Shown here: positions 35,494 to 47,266 of the stretch, piece by piece | Numbering within the stretch: the first letter of the stretch is position 1 | Layout: every line of letters starts with the position of its first letter | Source: Amphirosellinia nigrospora | Taxonomy: Eukaryota > Ascomycota > Sordariomycetes > Xylariales > Xylariaceae | NCBI GenBank assembly: GCA_004123355.1 | Contig: SCHM01000003.1 | Coordinates: 3,119,058-3,183,057 of the forward strand | Reading direction: 5' to 3' | DNA length: 64,000 bases | Position numbers and translations under genes: made by a program | The notes under the pieces: generated by a model | The model's input: the letters and a program-made list of their open reading frames with translations, nothing else | What the model was told of the DNA's origin: nothing | Database searches by the model: none

Positions 35494-38400
35494 TCGACAT
35501 ATAATACCCACCTGGGATTGGATGTGCAATACCTGGTAGTTCTGGCTTTGGCTTCTCGATCCTACGCTTACCTCGAGATCTCCTTGCCTGTTGGAGTCGG
35601 GCTACGTAAAAAATCGGCTGGGTACTGTATTTCACTTGCGTGGCTGGCATAAGTTGGTTGGACAAGGTTGGTATCTAAGCCACCTTGAACAATCGAATGT
35701 CAGAACTTGATTAAAAGAGGATATCACTGCATCGGAATAAAACCCGACAGTCGACAGGTGTACAGGAAACTAGATTTTGTAAGCCTTCTCCGTAGGTTCT
35801 ATATGAGAGACATTTGCACGTTAACATAAATGATGACCCAAACTTCGCACCGACCGATTTGATCAGTCTTAAGTCTAGGTCCGAGACATATTATCAGTGT
35901 TTCCCAAAATATTAATAAAGCATCCAGGGCATTAATCACTGTGCGAAGATCTAAATATAGAGTATTTTTTTCGGCCTTAGAGAGTAGTACTATACTATGA
36001 TAGTGTGTAATAGTCAGCATTAGACTTGCGATTTAAGCTTCCACGACATTTAGGTACTGAAGGCCACGGACAAGTCATGATGGCAAATGGTAAGTCAAGA
36101 GAAGTTGAGGGGTTGTGCTTTCATCCAAAGGAGGGGACGGGATGAATAAGGGATTTGCCAGGCTGTACAGCTAGCATTCCTTGACGACTGTGTATAAGTC
36201 TCCGTACGACTCAATTTGTGCCTGTTATTAGCGAAATGCCATATTAGCATATAATTAGAGCAGACAGTAGCAAGGAGAAGGTCGAGAGCGAAAGCGTGGT
36301 TATAATTATTGTGGTAGCCCCTTTCTCATCCCCTTTCTTACACCCTTTTTTAGCCGGTGAAATTTTTGGCACTGCTGCTTTAGGTCTGTCGGATCTCCCG
36401 ATACGGGTATGATATAATTCTTGTTGTCACGCAAAGTGTCTAAAATCTTCTCGTCGTAGGCTAGTCTCCTGTCTTTGACTATATACACACTACTCTGGAT
36501 TATCTGGGGTTAGATGTGTAGTTGTCGTACCATTTTGAGATATCATTTACTGTCACCACCACCACCAGGAGTTTACAATGCCAGTGTGCGGAAACTTCAT
36601 ATTCTACATGGTTTTGATGAGGTCCGGGGAAATCTCGAGAGCTGTTCGAAAATACCCCCGAGTTCTCGGAGGGCTATATTTGGGGATGAGGTGCCTTGGG
36701 ACTAACTAGTATCAGTATGTTGCAGGTCTGGCTATTAATCTCCTAAGGTATCTTATATATATTCATAAAATCATGAATATACGAGAACCCACGCTATATT
36801 TCATGGTAAGACAAGGAGTCGCGCACGTTTCTCTCTGCTTATAAGCAAGAGCCAGCACGACTACTTCTCAGAATTGGATAACGATAGCGTCTTGTACCAG
36901 GTCAAACTTGTCCATTGGGGTGGCGCTGGCTTCTATTCAAAATCTAAGAACTCCTCCAAGCTAGCTAGAACGCATAAAAAACCCGTCCAAACTATACAGA
37001 CTAGATTTTATTATAGTTCCGGTAACGGATATTTAATGTCGTTAAAAGATATTGGGCTTATTAAGTGAGGTATATGTTTGGGCTATTAACAGCACTATGA
37101 TCATTTACCTTTGGCTCCTCTATATGTGATTCAAAGCTATCTACTAAGTATGTATGTTCAAGATTGCGGCACGAATAGTATCTGCTTATAACCTCTAGAG
37201 GAAATCTAAATGCTCATGTCAAGAAAATTCGTCAGCTATCAGATGTCATAGTTACAGTCAATCGTCCAGAAATAGACAGTGTACATTCCAATGTCACTAT
37301 AGCTGCGCTGTGATCAGTCACAATCACGGAACTCGTCTCTTCTTCCTCTGGCAGGAAGGTTAACGTAGATATCGGCAAAATATAGGAAGCAACATGACCA
37401 TGGACACGACGAAACTCGGAAATTTGAATCGAGGAAAACCCATTATCACATGATCCTCTGTCGGCGTCGTCTACTCAATCGGGGCAGGGGTAGTTGAAAG
37501 AACCCCTCATACTCCAAAAGTCGCCGTTGCGCCAAACGAGCGACCAGGACTCTAGATAAACAGGTAGCATTCGTCGCGTTCGAGATGTAGAAAGGCTGCA
37601 CTGTTCGTCAATGCCCAATATTGGTTGGCCGAGGGTAGTCGCTTGTGATAACGTCGCCTTGCTAGTCCAAGTTGTCGGTGCGCGAGACGCACCGAACGCG
37701 AGCAAGGACGCCATCCTCGTATAGAGTAAGTTCCAAGATGCCTTCGACTTCTCATCCTAGGCGTTATGAATCCAGTATAATAACTAGCAAGTAAATTGCG
37801 GCGTTCTTTCTGCTCAGCGATTGTATTACGAGATGGTCGTGATGCTTCAACAAGAACTTTAGTGTTTCTTGAGGTGCAAACCATGACGCATATTACAAAC
37901 CAGCTTCGCCCGGGTCCATGGTTCGATTAGTGGCGGGGTCCAGAGCCAAGAAGAGGTCTCACGTGCAATGGGAAAGGTAACATTGGATATTCTCCGTTCC
38001 TGCAGTTAACAGCGAGAAACGACAAGGAGCAGGGTGATCAACTGCCGCCCCAAAGCTTTTGGGGATACGACACTTCAAGATCGGGCAAAATACGTATAAT
38101 TGCGGCTTCGTTTGAATATTTAGGTTCAATTATGTTCAGATGATGCCAAATTTAACGAGAGGCCGCAAGCACCTATTCATTTTCAAAAAGAGAACCCACC
38201 CAAAAACCAACCATAAATATGCCAGATGCACAGCCTACCCAGGCATCTCCACGTCCTTCGCCCAAATATGGAGCAAGATAAGGATAGATAATTACCATGT
38301 CGATGTGACCCGATTAAAAGGCCTCAGTTTTTTTTTTCTTTTTTGTTATATCTCCTTAACGCTCCGGAGACTATAGGTTTAGATGTAGAGTTTTGAGTGG

Positions 38401-39466
38401 CATGATGGACGGATTGTATGTCTTCCTCCGCTGCAGTAACTAAAACCTGGGCGGGAGAAGGCATTTATTTTGGGTTTACACCGAACGCGCAGTTTGGAAC
38501 CTCTTACACAAAAGCTTCATAACCGTCTCATTGGCCCCTGCGTAAGATAGTGGCGGCACCACTCTACGATAAACGACGACTCTCCTGAGCTTTAATGGCT
38601 TCGAAAAAGTTCCCATCGGTTCAACAGGTTCCGGACCATAGTAGTTGGTCATTGACATGATACATAGTACTTCCACTAGCGGCGGATTCCGTGAATTGGA
38701 GAAATGCCAGCAACGACAATCGTCGGGTGGTGTTGTTGGACGCACCTGATCACCAACGTCCCCAGAATGGTGTCTTGACGATCACCGCATCTCTCGTCTA
38801 GATATACTGGCGGCTAATGAGAGCTGGCTGACCCGATTATCTCTTGCTTGGCGAGCCGTACCGCACAAGCCGTATTCCCCGCGATAGGTCTCAGGAAACG
38901 CAAACATCACGCCAACTGGGCCGTTGGGAAGATAACTCAACGACGACAAATCATAGAGAATATTGACTCCGTGAATTCCCAAATCAAACGTCTTCACACT
39001 GCGATCACCAAGACAAGGGCCCCCAGCAGCGGGAACCTAGCATCTTGGCATCATTAACAAGGCCGTACGCTTGCTTCATGCAGTCTTCCCCACAACTTGA
39101 ACGAAAGGGGGGCTTCAAGTGATGCTATACCGTACATAGCATCAATTTCGTTGCTGCAATGTCGGCAGTGACTAGTATTTCGTGCAATGCCACTGTGACA
39201 AATGCAGTAGGTCGTTGCCTACCAGATACCTGGCAAACACCCGGCTCGTGAGTGGACACATAACATTCCTATATCGGCTAATTGACATGTCCCGAGAGCA
39301 GGAAATGTTAGCTGTGGAGACCCGACATGATTGCGATAGCAAGGGATTCCAGCTTAAGAGAAGGCTTTCCCTCATCTGGTGATAATGATGGAAAGCCAGG
39401 GCAATCGGTATCTCGTCCATTCATCTTGAGTCAAGTCATATTTCCTCAGTTATCATTTAAGCAAGG
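35494..39466. other. Gene-poor, AT-rich stretch, 4 kb
   Basis: No intact gene recognised. About 35.7-37.3 kb is visibly AT-rich. Two short protein-like frames occur there (minus 36,306-36,488 and plus 36,874-37,068), neither assigned. The part 37.45-39.06 kb on the minus strand is coding-like but broken and is listed separately. The right end is the promoter of the subtilisin gene. Confidence 0.45.
37447..39058 (-). pseudogene. Broken coding-like sequence, family unknown
   Basis: On the minus strand several stretches read like protein although no frame stays open: near 38,997-38,785 (KTFDLGIHGVNILYDLSSL, then PVGVMFAFPETYRGEYGLCG), about 38,800-38,560 in changing frames (DTILGTLVIRCVQQHHPTIV, STMYHVNDQLLWSG), and 37,740-37,447 (LYEDGVLARVRCVSRTDN, QPFYISNATNATCLSRVLVA). 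I do not recognise a family. Unlike the other genes here, single homopolymer repairs do not join these pieces, and in-frame stops occur, so real decay of one or two genes is more likely than read error. It may also be partly chance. Limits are approximate. Confidence 0.3.
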
Positions 39467-40886
39467 ATGAGGCTATTCAGTCTGCTCCTCGTTACACCCT
39501 TGGTCCTAACGGCCCCTCTACTTGAGACCAAAGGAAAGGCAATTCCTGGAAAATGGATCGTAGTGATGAAGGAAGATTATGAGGCCAACGTTGCTTCCAG
39601 CCTGGAAACACTCGTCACCCCTCGGCACACATACAGCATGAACAACTTCAAAGCCTACGCCATGGATGCCTCAGACGAAATGATAAATAAAGTTGCCGAA
39701 TTAGATAGTGTGAGTTCAATTCCGCACAAGAAGAGCCTATGAGCTGAGGATTTGCGATGGATACTGACTTATCCAGGTTGCTTATATTGAACCTGATACT
39801 ATGGTAGAGATTGCCACGACGGCATTTGAAAGCGACTCTCCTTGGGGACTTGCCAGGATTTCGAGTAGAACGCCAAACGCTAGCACCTACTTCTACGACG
39901 AGGTTGCAGGCGAGGGGACCTACGCATATATTATAGATTCAGGCATTTTTGTCGACCACCCGGAGTTCGAGGGTCGCGCTGCGTGGGGTACCAGCTTCGT
40001 TGCGGATGATCAGAAGCCCACGGTTGACGAGAACGGACACGGGACCCATGTCGCCGGCATAACTGGCTCAAAAACATACGGTGTAGCTAAAAAGACCAAT
40101 CTCATCGCCGTGAAGGTGTTGAATGCCGCAGGTTCAGGTCCCGTCAGTCAGATCATCGCGGGCATACAATGGGTAGTAGATGATGCCAAGTCAAAAAACC
40201 GTAAGTCGAAAATATTTATATGTCAAGGCCACTTTGCAAAGGAGCGCCGTGCTAACGCCACTCTCAGGCCTCAACAAATCTGTCGCGAACATATCACTCG
40301 GTCCATTGCTATAGGGAATTCCACAATGAGTCTCGCCGCAGGTGCTGCCGTAGACGAGGGTCTTTGTAAGCAATTCTCGGAACCCTTTTCTCCTTGTTTT
40401 GGCAGCTTTCGGGGCCTCGCAAATCAACTCCAAATGGTGATAGCTGACTCCGAGTATTGTAGTCATTGCCGCTGCCGCCGGCAACTCTCAAACGCCCGTG
40501 GAATTCTTCTCCCCTGCGCAATACCCAACTCTGTGCTCAGTAGCAGCGAGTGCGCCGGATGACTCCCGGGCGTATTTCTCCAACTATGGTAACGGCATCG
40601 ACCTCTTTGCGCCGGGAGTTGATGTAATTTCAACTTATGCCAACGGCTCCACTGCCATTTTATCAGGCACATCGATGGCCGCGCCACATATCACAGGTCT
40701 CGGCGCTTACCTGTTGAGCCTCGAGGGAGACCGCGATCCCATTGCTCTATGTGCGCGCATGCAGGAGCTTGCTACTAAGGACGTCGTCACAGACGCCATG
40801 TCCCGAATAACATGGTGGCATTCAACGGTGCATTGTCTCTAAAGGCGTACTTGGGGAACCTACTTGAGAAGCTTAGCTCGAAATAG
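39467..40886 (+). CDS. Secreted subtilisin-like serine protease (S8, proteinase K type)
   Basis: Extracellular endoprotease. Seen: signal peptide MRLFSLLLVTPLVLTAP; inhibitor I9 propeptide (GKWIVVMKEDYEANVASSLE to AYIEPD); mature enzyme from about WGLARISS; catalytic Asp in YIIDSGIF, His in NGHGTHVAGI, the oxyanion region AAAGNSQTPVEFFSPAQ, and Ser in LSGTSMAAPHITGLGAYLL. Introns at about 39,712-39,777, 40,200-40,267 and 40,364-40,470. Two frame jumps near 40,303 and 40,806 are each repaired by one extra C, the second giving NNMVAFNGALSLKAYL and a stop at 40,884-40,886. All catalytic residues are present and the length (about 400) is normal. No nearby gene explains its role; proteases of this type serve nutrition or host and insect attack. 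Confidence 0.9.
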
Positions 40887-41241
40887 AGGCCGACAATCTC
40901 TTGCATTATTCTCGGCCATATCGAGAGTGCAGAATGTCTAAGCCCCGTGATTTTATATAGGGTATTAATTGGATAAATCGATATATGTTGTTGATGAATT
41001 TGAATTGTAAGTGGCGGAACTTGGTATTCGAGGCCCGTGATCAGTGCCCGAGTACATCAGATGACTTCATCAACCTCCTAGCATGATTAAGCTTGGTGTT
41101 CGCCCTGAGGTATTGTCATCCCACTGGACCACTAAAGTCAGTAATTACCATGAAAAGCCAAACTTGACCAATATCTCGGAGTATGCAGGAGTAACTGAGG
41201 CTAGAAATTGCCAAAAGGAGATAGAAAAGACTCCAGGGAAC
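40887..41241. other. Convergent 3' gap
   Basis: Between the 3' ends of the subtilisin (plus) and DUF1989 (minus) genes. Nothing seen beyond expected 3' sequence. Confidence 0.5.
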
Positions 41242-42525
41242 TCACTGCATGCCTCGATATGGTGACGGTTCAGCGGGCTTCCACCCGCTTCTCTTCAGCA
41301 GATCTACATCTTGCAGGCGGAATATTTCAACCTTAAGCGGCCGACAACACTTGACCATTTCCTTCTCGCTGGCAGCACCGAAGCCCCAGAGCGACAGATC
41401 GCCGCCTGGGCACGTACCTGCGTAGAACAACGAGGCTCTTCGTCAGTATATTTAGCCCTATCAATGCATAACATTTAAGTAGACAACCAATTTAGGTAAT
41501 ATCTAGAATTCCTAGTAGTCTGTTGTTCGTGTGTTGAAAGAAGAGAAGACAAAAAAAAAAGGGGGGGGGGGGGGGGGGCATACTCAGGGCCATAAGCACA
41601 TCCTGCTCAGCCAAGAACTCGATGTAGTCACCTGGTTTGGCAGGGCAAGGATTCATAAAGTAACGACCCTTTTATATCACTAAATTTAGTATTGGCCGCT
41701 TACAGTTGAGGTTCTCTAGAATCTGGAAAGATTGCAGAAACAATAAGAGCAGAACACAGCTGCTGATTGCTCTCTAAAACATCCAAAAAACCAATAAAAG
41801 ATTCCAATGACCAACCTTCTCATCAAGTCCAGTGACTTGAAATAAATTGATAACGTCGTGGACATCGTATTCGGTTAAACCATAGGGTAGCACAGCACGT
41901 GTGAGGTTCGACCTGCAGTGGAAGTCATAGTACTTTTTGGGCTCTCCGTTGTCCCCGCCGCTCGTGAGCACGGCGTTGATGTAAGGGTCGCACCCCGTGC
42001 CTAGGAGGTCGTGGACGCGCCCACCGTGCTCATCTACCCCGTACCAAGATAACGTGTCTGAGAGAATTGTCACAAGCGGCCGCATCCACGGCGCGATTGA
42101 CCATAGACGGTCCCCTATCGATACGTGGGATGAGTGCAGCTGCTTCGTGCGTGACGCCCAGAAACGCTCCCGGGGATTATGCGCGTTCCAAATGTTGAGA
42201 TCACCTTTTAGTAATTTTTTTCGTGTCAGCAAGAATTATACTTGATGTGTGAGTAGTTAGTGAGCAACGAGATGCCTACCAACTTGAGGTCCCTCAGGAG
42301 TGCTAACACGAACGATACACCCGGCTTCCGCCTTCCAAGCTCGTCCGGATCTAATAGGGATCACGAATTCGCCGCTCTTCAATCGCGGGGCATCTCGAAT
42401 CTGGGCATAAAGCTTATCGTCCACCGTTAAGGTGATCCAGTCGTTGGAAGGTACGCGGGCTTAGGTTTGGGAATCGGCTTTCGACCCTGTCGGCGAGATT
42501 CTGCTTGTTCCGGATTCAATGACAT
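41242..42525 (-). CDS. DUF1989 (urea carboxylase-associated family) protein
   Basis: Soluble protein of the DUF1989 family, whose bacterial members sit beside urea and pyrimidine catabolic genes; the fungal role is not known to me. Exons (minus): about 42,525-42,285, 42,215-41,806, 41,671-41,582 and 41,427-41,242. Seen: WITLTVDDKLYAQIRDAPRL; SGRAWKAEAGCIVRV; GDLNIWNAHNPRERFWASRT; SSHVSIGDRLWSIAPWMRPL; GCDPYINAVL; YDFHCRSNLTRAVLPYGLTE; GLDEK joined to GRYFMNPCPAKPGDYIEFLA; and, across the last intron, MAL-STCPGGDLSLWGFG. The last intron holds an A10G18 run (plus strand). One frame jump near 42,457 is healed by an extra G. The splice joins are inferred from phase and family pattern. Confidence 0.85.
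41551..41578. repeat. A10-G18 homopolymer block inside an intron
   Basis: Ten A followed by eighteen G on the plus strand. In the sense of the DUF1989 transcript it is C18 then T10, starting just a few bases after the GTATG donor of the last intron. Confidence 0.95.
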
Positions 42526-43411
42526 GGCTTCTCGTTAGATTCTCTTGTTCTCCTTGCGAACAATAGTTGGTAATTTTGATCTCGAATATCGCCGATTTCA
42601 CTCAGATCCTACCCTTTTTCATATCCCAGCTCTTCTTGAGCGATTCTGAATATTGTGACCTGAAAGTGTTGAAGTATACGCGTGGTCTGTCATTGATTTC
42701 AGAAAGAGAAATGAAAATGGCTGATTAATATTCAGAAGCCGGAAATGTACTCCATACGGATCTACTATATCCACAACAGTTATCATACTATCGCAACTAG
42801 TTAGTATAAATGGAGACACGGTATTATCCCGCTGCTACCCATACAAGTCGCCGATAACGGCTTCTTGATGCAGCGTAGCAAATGAAGCGATTATATGTCA
42901 GTTTAATTCCCCTACCTATCCGTACAAGACTAAAGGGGTAATCACACATGCGTTACCTTGAATTTATGAGTGAGTAGCGAGTTTAGAGGAATGCGGTGAC
43001 AATCCAGTTAACTTAAAGCAATGGAGGCTTCAAGAATTCTTATATTGGAGTAACTATTTGTAAGAAACAAGTTGTTTTATGGTATGCTCATATTTCCTAC
43101 GTACTGCTTTGTCGGAGTCTGAAGACTTATTGACTGCCACACAGATCTCGCACAGAGCTCGCTGAATATTACCCTACGAGGCTGATCGAGCCGTACGGAG
43201 TCGTACGAATCTCGTGAGTCTCAATACCCCTGAAAATGTTCCCTATTACGAGTTGATAAGTTCGCTTTGACATGTGACTAGCTTAACTCGAAGCCCGAGC
43301 CTTTGACAGTAACCCACATAATCTACTTATCTTGTGAACTCAACGAAACTCTAAGCGACGCTTTAAATGAAGACCTACCTAATCATGACCACGCCGCTCT
43401 TGAAGCGTCCA
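42526..43411. other. Intergenic region
   Basis: Upstream of the DUF1989 gene and downstream of the Zn2Cys6 regulator, both on the minus strand. No gene seen. Confidence 0.5.
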
Positions 43412-45183
43412 TCAACCGCGTTCGCGGTGGCTTAAGCAGTTCCAGGCCATCCTTATTCCCTGACGCAGTCCATGTTCTCTCCAGATACCTACATATAGCA
43501 AGCCCCTCGATGCGAGACTGCTTCCATAGCCACCAGAGCCTCCGATCACAGATTTTAGCGTACCAGTATAGAACAGCATCGCTTTCTCATCCTTACGGAT
43601 TAACAGATCGCGGAACGGCGGGTCAAGCGCTGGCGAAGCAGATATGCGTCAGGAAGTTATCATCATCTAGGTCGCGCTGGAATAATATAGCAGCTAATTT
43701 GGCGGTTGCGTAGTAGGGGTTGTTATTGGTATTGTTGGCTCCATCCTCATTTAACGTTGTCCTCTCGGTGGTAGTCAAGGCCACCAGTATCGACATTATT
43801 GTCATTTGGCATAGAGAGGAGAAATGAGGTCGTGAGGATGAGAGTCCAAAGAACTTCTCAAACCCTCCAGGCAGTGCCTTAGTCCAATCTTCTTGAGACA
43901 CCGTTGTCGTCATACGTAGCTCCCTTAACCAAGATATCAAATCACACATTTCATTAGCTGGGAGAGAGAACGCAGAATCTATCCGCGTCGGATCGGTCAG
44001 TTCCGCAATTAGCTTCTGCCCATCGCAGAACTTGAACCACGCGAGGTCGGCGGGTGATGGCGGGCGGAGCGGCCAAGCTTCCTCTGGCGACCGCGCCTCT
44101 ACGTATGCCAGATTACTAATGCCTTGCGTGCACAGGACACATTAGCCGAGGTCCTAAAGCCACACATTATGGAACTTGCTAGATCGTACGAGGTTAGGGA
44201 TAAGCCACGAGAGGTTTTCATACACACCTATCAAGCTTGAGGATACCCAAAGCGCATCGCGTTCAGATAGTTCGATAGGCCTGTTGAGATATCGCCGCAT
44301 GGAAGAGATTGCGTGATACCAGTGATATGTGAGCGAAGTTGTCCTATAGTTTCCAAAGGGGGCGACAGCTAGATCGTGGATCTCAGCCATGGCGAGAATG
44401 GTGTGCATCAGTAATGGGCTCTGCATAGGAATGAATTAGTTTTTTTGGAGTTCAGGATCGGGTCTACAGAGGAAATATACAATTAAGCTGTCATCATACC
44501 GTAAATGCCAGAGGCAGGGTTTTCGCTGCGTAGACATGACGTGTTGCCCTTGTCCCCAACGTCCAGACGGTGCGTCTCTGGAACTTCTCAAGGAGTGGAA
44601 TGTCTTCCGCGACGAGTTGATATACCTCCGAGCTATACCTAGACCCCGATATGGGCAAGGGAGCCCACGGAGACCGCAGGACTGTTGGGGAAATGGTATC
44701 TATATGCACTTGGAAGCCCGGTTTGGCCAAAAGGGTCTCGGATGAGGACTTGGAGCCGTAGCAGCAGATGACGTTGAAAGATTCGCATCTCTTACAGAAC
44801 GGCTTTGTCTCATCGCACTATCGAGTCTTAGTATGTGTTTCTCGCGAGGTCAACTGTTAATGAAGCGCAAGAGATATTTGATGTAATAGTCAGGGGATAC
44901 TAATGAATAAAGGCAATTTTTATGGAAAATAGGATGAAAATGGTTATACCTTGATACCTCTCAACTTGCAATTCGCACACCCATGACGAGATTTCTTGTG
45001 AGGCTTGCGCTTCCGAATAGGGCTCACGTCTCTATTTCCGGCATGGTGTCTTACTGAACTAGCGGAGCAACATTGAGTACGAGAGTTGCCGAGATATAAG
45101 ACACAGACAGGTTTCCGTTGTTGACCTTGTGATGAGACCGTAGCCTGTCGGGACGCTTGGTCATCCCTTGATCGCAGATGCAT
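43412..45183 (-). CDS. Zn2Cys6 transcription factor with fungal-specific C-terminal domain
   Basis: Nuclear regulator. The basic lead KRKPHKKSRHGCANC begins the cluster; an intron (about 44,949-44,826) falls between GIK and CDE, so the full set is CANCKLRGIKC, then DETKPFCKRC, then ESFNVIC, with spacing 2, 6, 6, 2, 6. Next exon: SRYSSEVYQLVAEDIPLL, TRATRHVYAAKTLPLAFT. After an intron (about 44,502-44,424): SPLLMHTILAMAEIHDLA, RRYLNRPIELSERDALW, the domain found in sterol-regulator-like C6 proteins (DUF3468/fungal_trans_2). Then WPLRPPSPADLAWFKFCDGQ, PANEMCDLISWLRELR, YATAKLAAILFQRDLDDD, DPPFRDLLIRKDEKAM. Frame changes near 44,140 (perhaps an unseen intron) and 43,630. The end at 43,412 assumes a single-base repair at 43,630. 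It is divergent from the MDR reductase, a common arrangement for a local regulator. Confidence 0.78.
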
Positions 45184-45790
45184 TTAGTATTGCTCGGCAT
45201 TAGAGACAGTCAGCATACTCTCATAAAAACGACTGAGGCGATATTAGGTCTATTGGCTCATAACAATAATGAGCCTTCCCAGCGGATTGTCCCGCCAAGG
45301 AGTCGCTGACAAATTCGAGGAAAACACTCCGACTGGCTGATCAACTAAAGAACGTTGGATCTTATCCACAGTCACTAACCGCGTTTCGTATTCAAGATCT
45401 TGCTAAGCTCGTTTCGTACGCGTTTAAAGCCACCCACACATGTAGCCGACGATGAACACCAACATGATGATAGGCCTCCAAGGAGAACTTGCTATGCCCT
45501 TATCATCAGGTTATTCAGCAAAGAACGTGATCTTGGAGAGGATCCCGAGCACGAACTCCAGTCCCAGCCGTGATCCATATGTACACATTTGGCGCTAACC
45601 TAGTTTCGTATTCCTCACAAAAGTATTCGTGATGAGCATTGCGAATGACAAGGTATGTGATTTCTAGTAATTCGGCGGACGTATAAACTTTGTGTATAAA
45701 GGAACAAGGCAGTCGCTCCTCGGACAACATGAAGACGAACATTCCACATTACAGATTCTATCTCATTCTTGAAATCCCTATACTACCAAA
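45184..45790. other. Divergent promoter, regulator / MDR reductase
   Basis: 607 bases between the divergent starts of the Zn2Cys6 gene and the reductase gene. No gene seen. A shared control region is plausible; I could not identify a cluster-type CGG-N-CCG site with confidence. Confidence 0.5.
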
Positions 45791-47050
45791 ATGGCCTCCT
45801 CTCTCCCTCCCACGATGCGCGCCGTCGTGCAAACCGGTCCAGGCAAAGCAACCGTAGAATCCGTGCCAAGTGCGTAATTCTCGGAGTTCTTTTCTTCCTG
45901 CCTTAGCACCTTTTCCTTTCGGACGTGATGATGTCTCGAAGCTTCTGAAACCCTTACAATTCACGCTAGAAACAGCAAAAACTAATTCCGAGTGTTGTAG
46001 TCCCCAAAGTAGAGCACGGCTCTGCCCTCGTAAAGCTCGAGAGTTCTAGTGCAGTCAAACGTAGCACATATCTTCAAAGCCGATAACGACATATTTCAAC
46101 TACCGTATCCCGTCATCCCAGGCTCCTTCGGCATAGGCCGCGTCGCGGCCCTCGGTCCAGACGCCACGACGCTGCAGGAAGGCCAGCTCGTCCTGGTTTC
46201 GGCTTTCGTCCGCGCCCGTGATGACCCCTCCGTCAACATCATCGTAGGCGTGACCGCCGGCTTGACGGCCGCGTCGCAGCATCTGTACAAGACGTCGGCC
46301 CGTAACGGCTATTTCGCCGAGTACATTCCCGCGCCGCTCGAGAACATCTACCGCCTCGACGAAGCGCGCCTCTTCGGAAGTCCCGAGGTCGGTGGTCTCG
46401 GCTACGTCCCGGGCGAGCTCATCGTCCTGGCCGCCAACGCTATACTCTATGCGAGCATGCGCGGCATTGCACTGCAGCCCGGCGAACGTGTCATCATCAC
46501 GCCGGCCACCGGGCACTATAGCACGGCCGCCGTTGACGTGGCTGTGGCGCTGGGGGCACGTGTCATCGCTGCGAGCCGCAATGCGGCTGGCCTTGCCAAG
46601 TTGAAGGAGACGTACTCGGGCGTATTGGAAACGGTGCGGTTGACCGGGGACGTCGAGGCGGACGGTGCCGCGCTCGGGGCGTTCGGGCCTGTTGATGCCG
46701 TCGTCGATGTCTCGCCACCTGCAGCAACGGGCGCGACCAACTTGGCGGCCGCGTTATCGGTGTTGCGGGAGAAAGGCCGCGCGACCCTCGTGGGTGGACG
46801 GCAAGACGAGACGTTGCCGATTCCTTACTTCAAGGCTATGCTCAACAATTGGACGATCAAGGGGTCTTATATGTATTCACGAGAGGATATGGAGGGCGTT
46901 ATCCGTCTTGCTGAGGTAGGTTTGATGAAGCTGGGCAAGAAGGCCGGACATGTCGTTCAGGGGGTTTATGGGTTGGATGACTTCCAAGCCGCGATTGATA
47001 AGTCTGTTGAGATGGCTGGCCCGGGGTGTCTGGTCTATATCAAGCCTTGA
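45791..47050 (+). CDS. Zinc-free medium-chain dehydrogenase/reductase (quinone-reductase or enoyl-reductase type)
   Basis: NAD(P)-dependent reductase of the MDR superfamily. Exon 1 starts at 45,791 (MASSLPPTMRAVVQTGPGK); intron about 45,868-46,001; then PKVEHGSALVKLE, a frame change near 46,025-46,045 that needs two bases rather than one, and a continuous frame: QSNVAHIFKADNDIFQLPYP, VIPGSFGIGRVAALGPDA, the Rossmann part RVIITPATGHYSTAAVDVAV with ALGARVIAASRN, VDAVVDVSPPAATGATNLAA, and GCLVYIKP at the end. The Cys and His zinc ligands of alcohol dehydrogenases are absent, so it is more like quinone oxidoreductases or trans-enoyl reductases. Substrate unknown. It stands between a divergent Zn2Cys6 gene and a convergent terpene synthase, so a role in a small terpene pathway is possible but not shown. 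Confidence 0.83.
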
Positions 47051-47266
47051 AAATGGGACAGGCTAAAATATGTTCTTGTTATCAAGTGATAGAAGTTGTA
47101 AATATAGGCTGAGGCTTCTCTCGTGTATCACTTTACAGTCTAATAATCTATTGCTCACAATGCACCTACAACCCTATATGCCCTCTTACAATAACGTTCC
47201 CCAACCAGATATGTTTCGGTAATTCCGGAACCATTTCCCAGTCTTCCGACTAGAGACAATTTGCAT

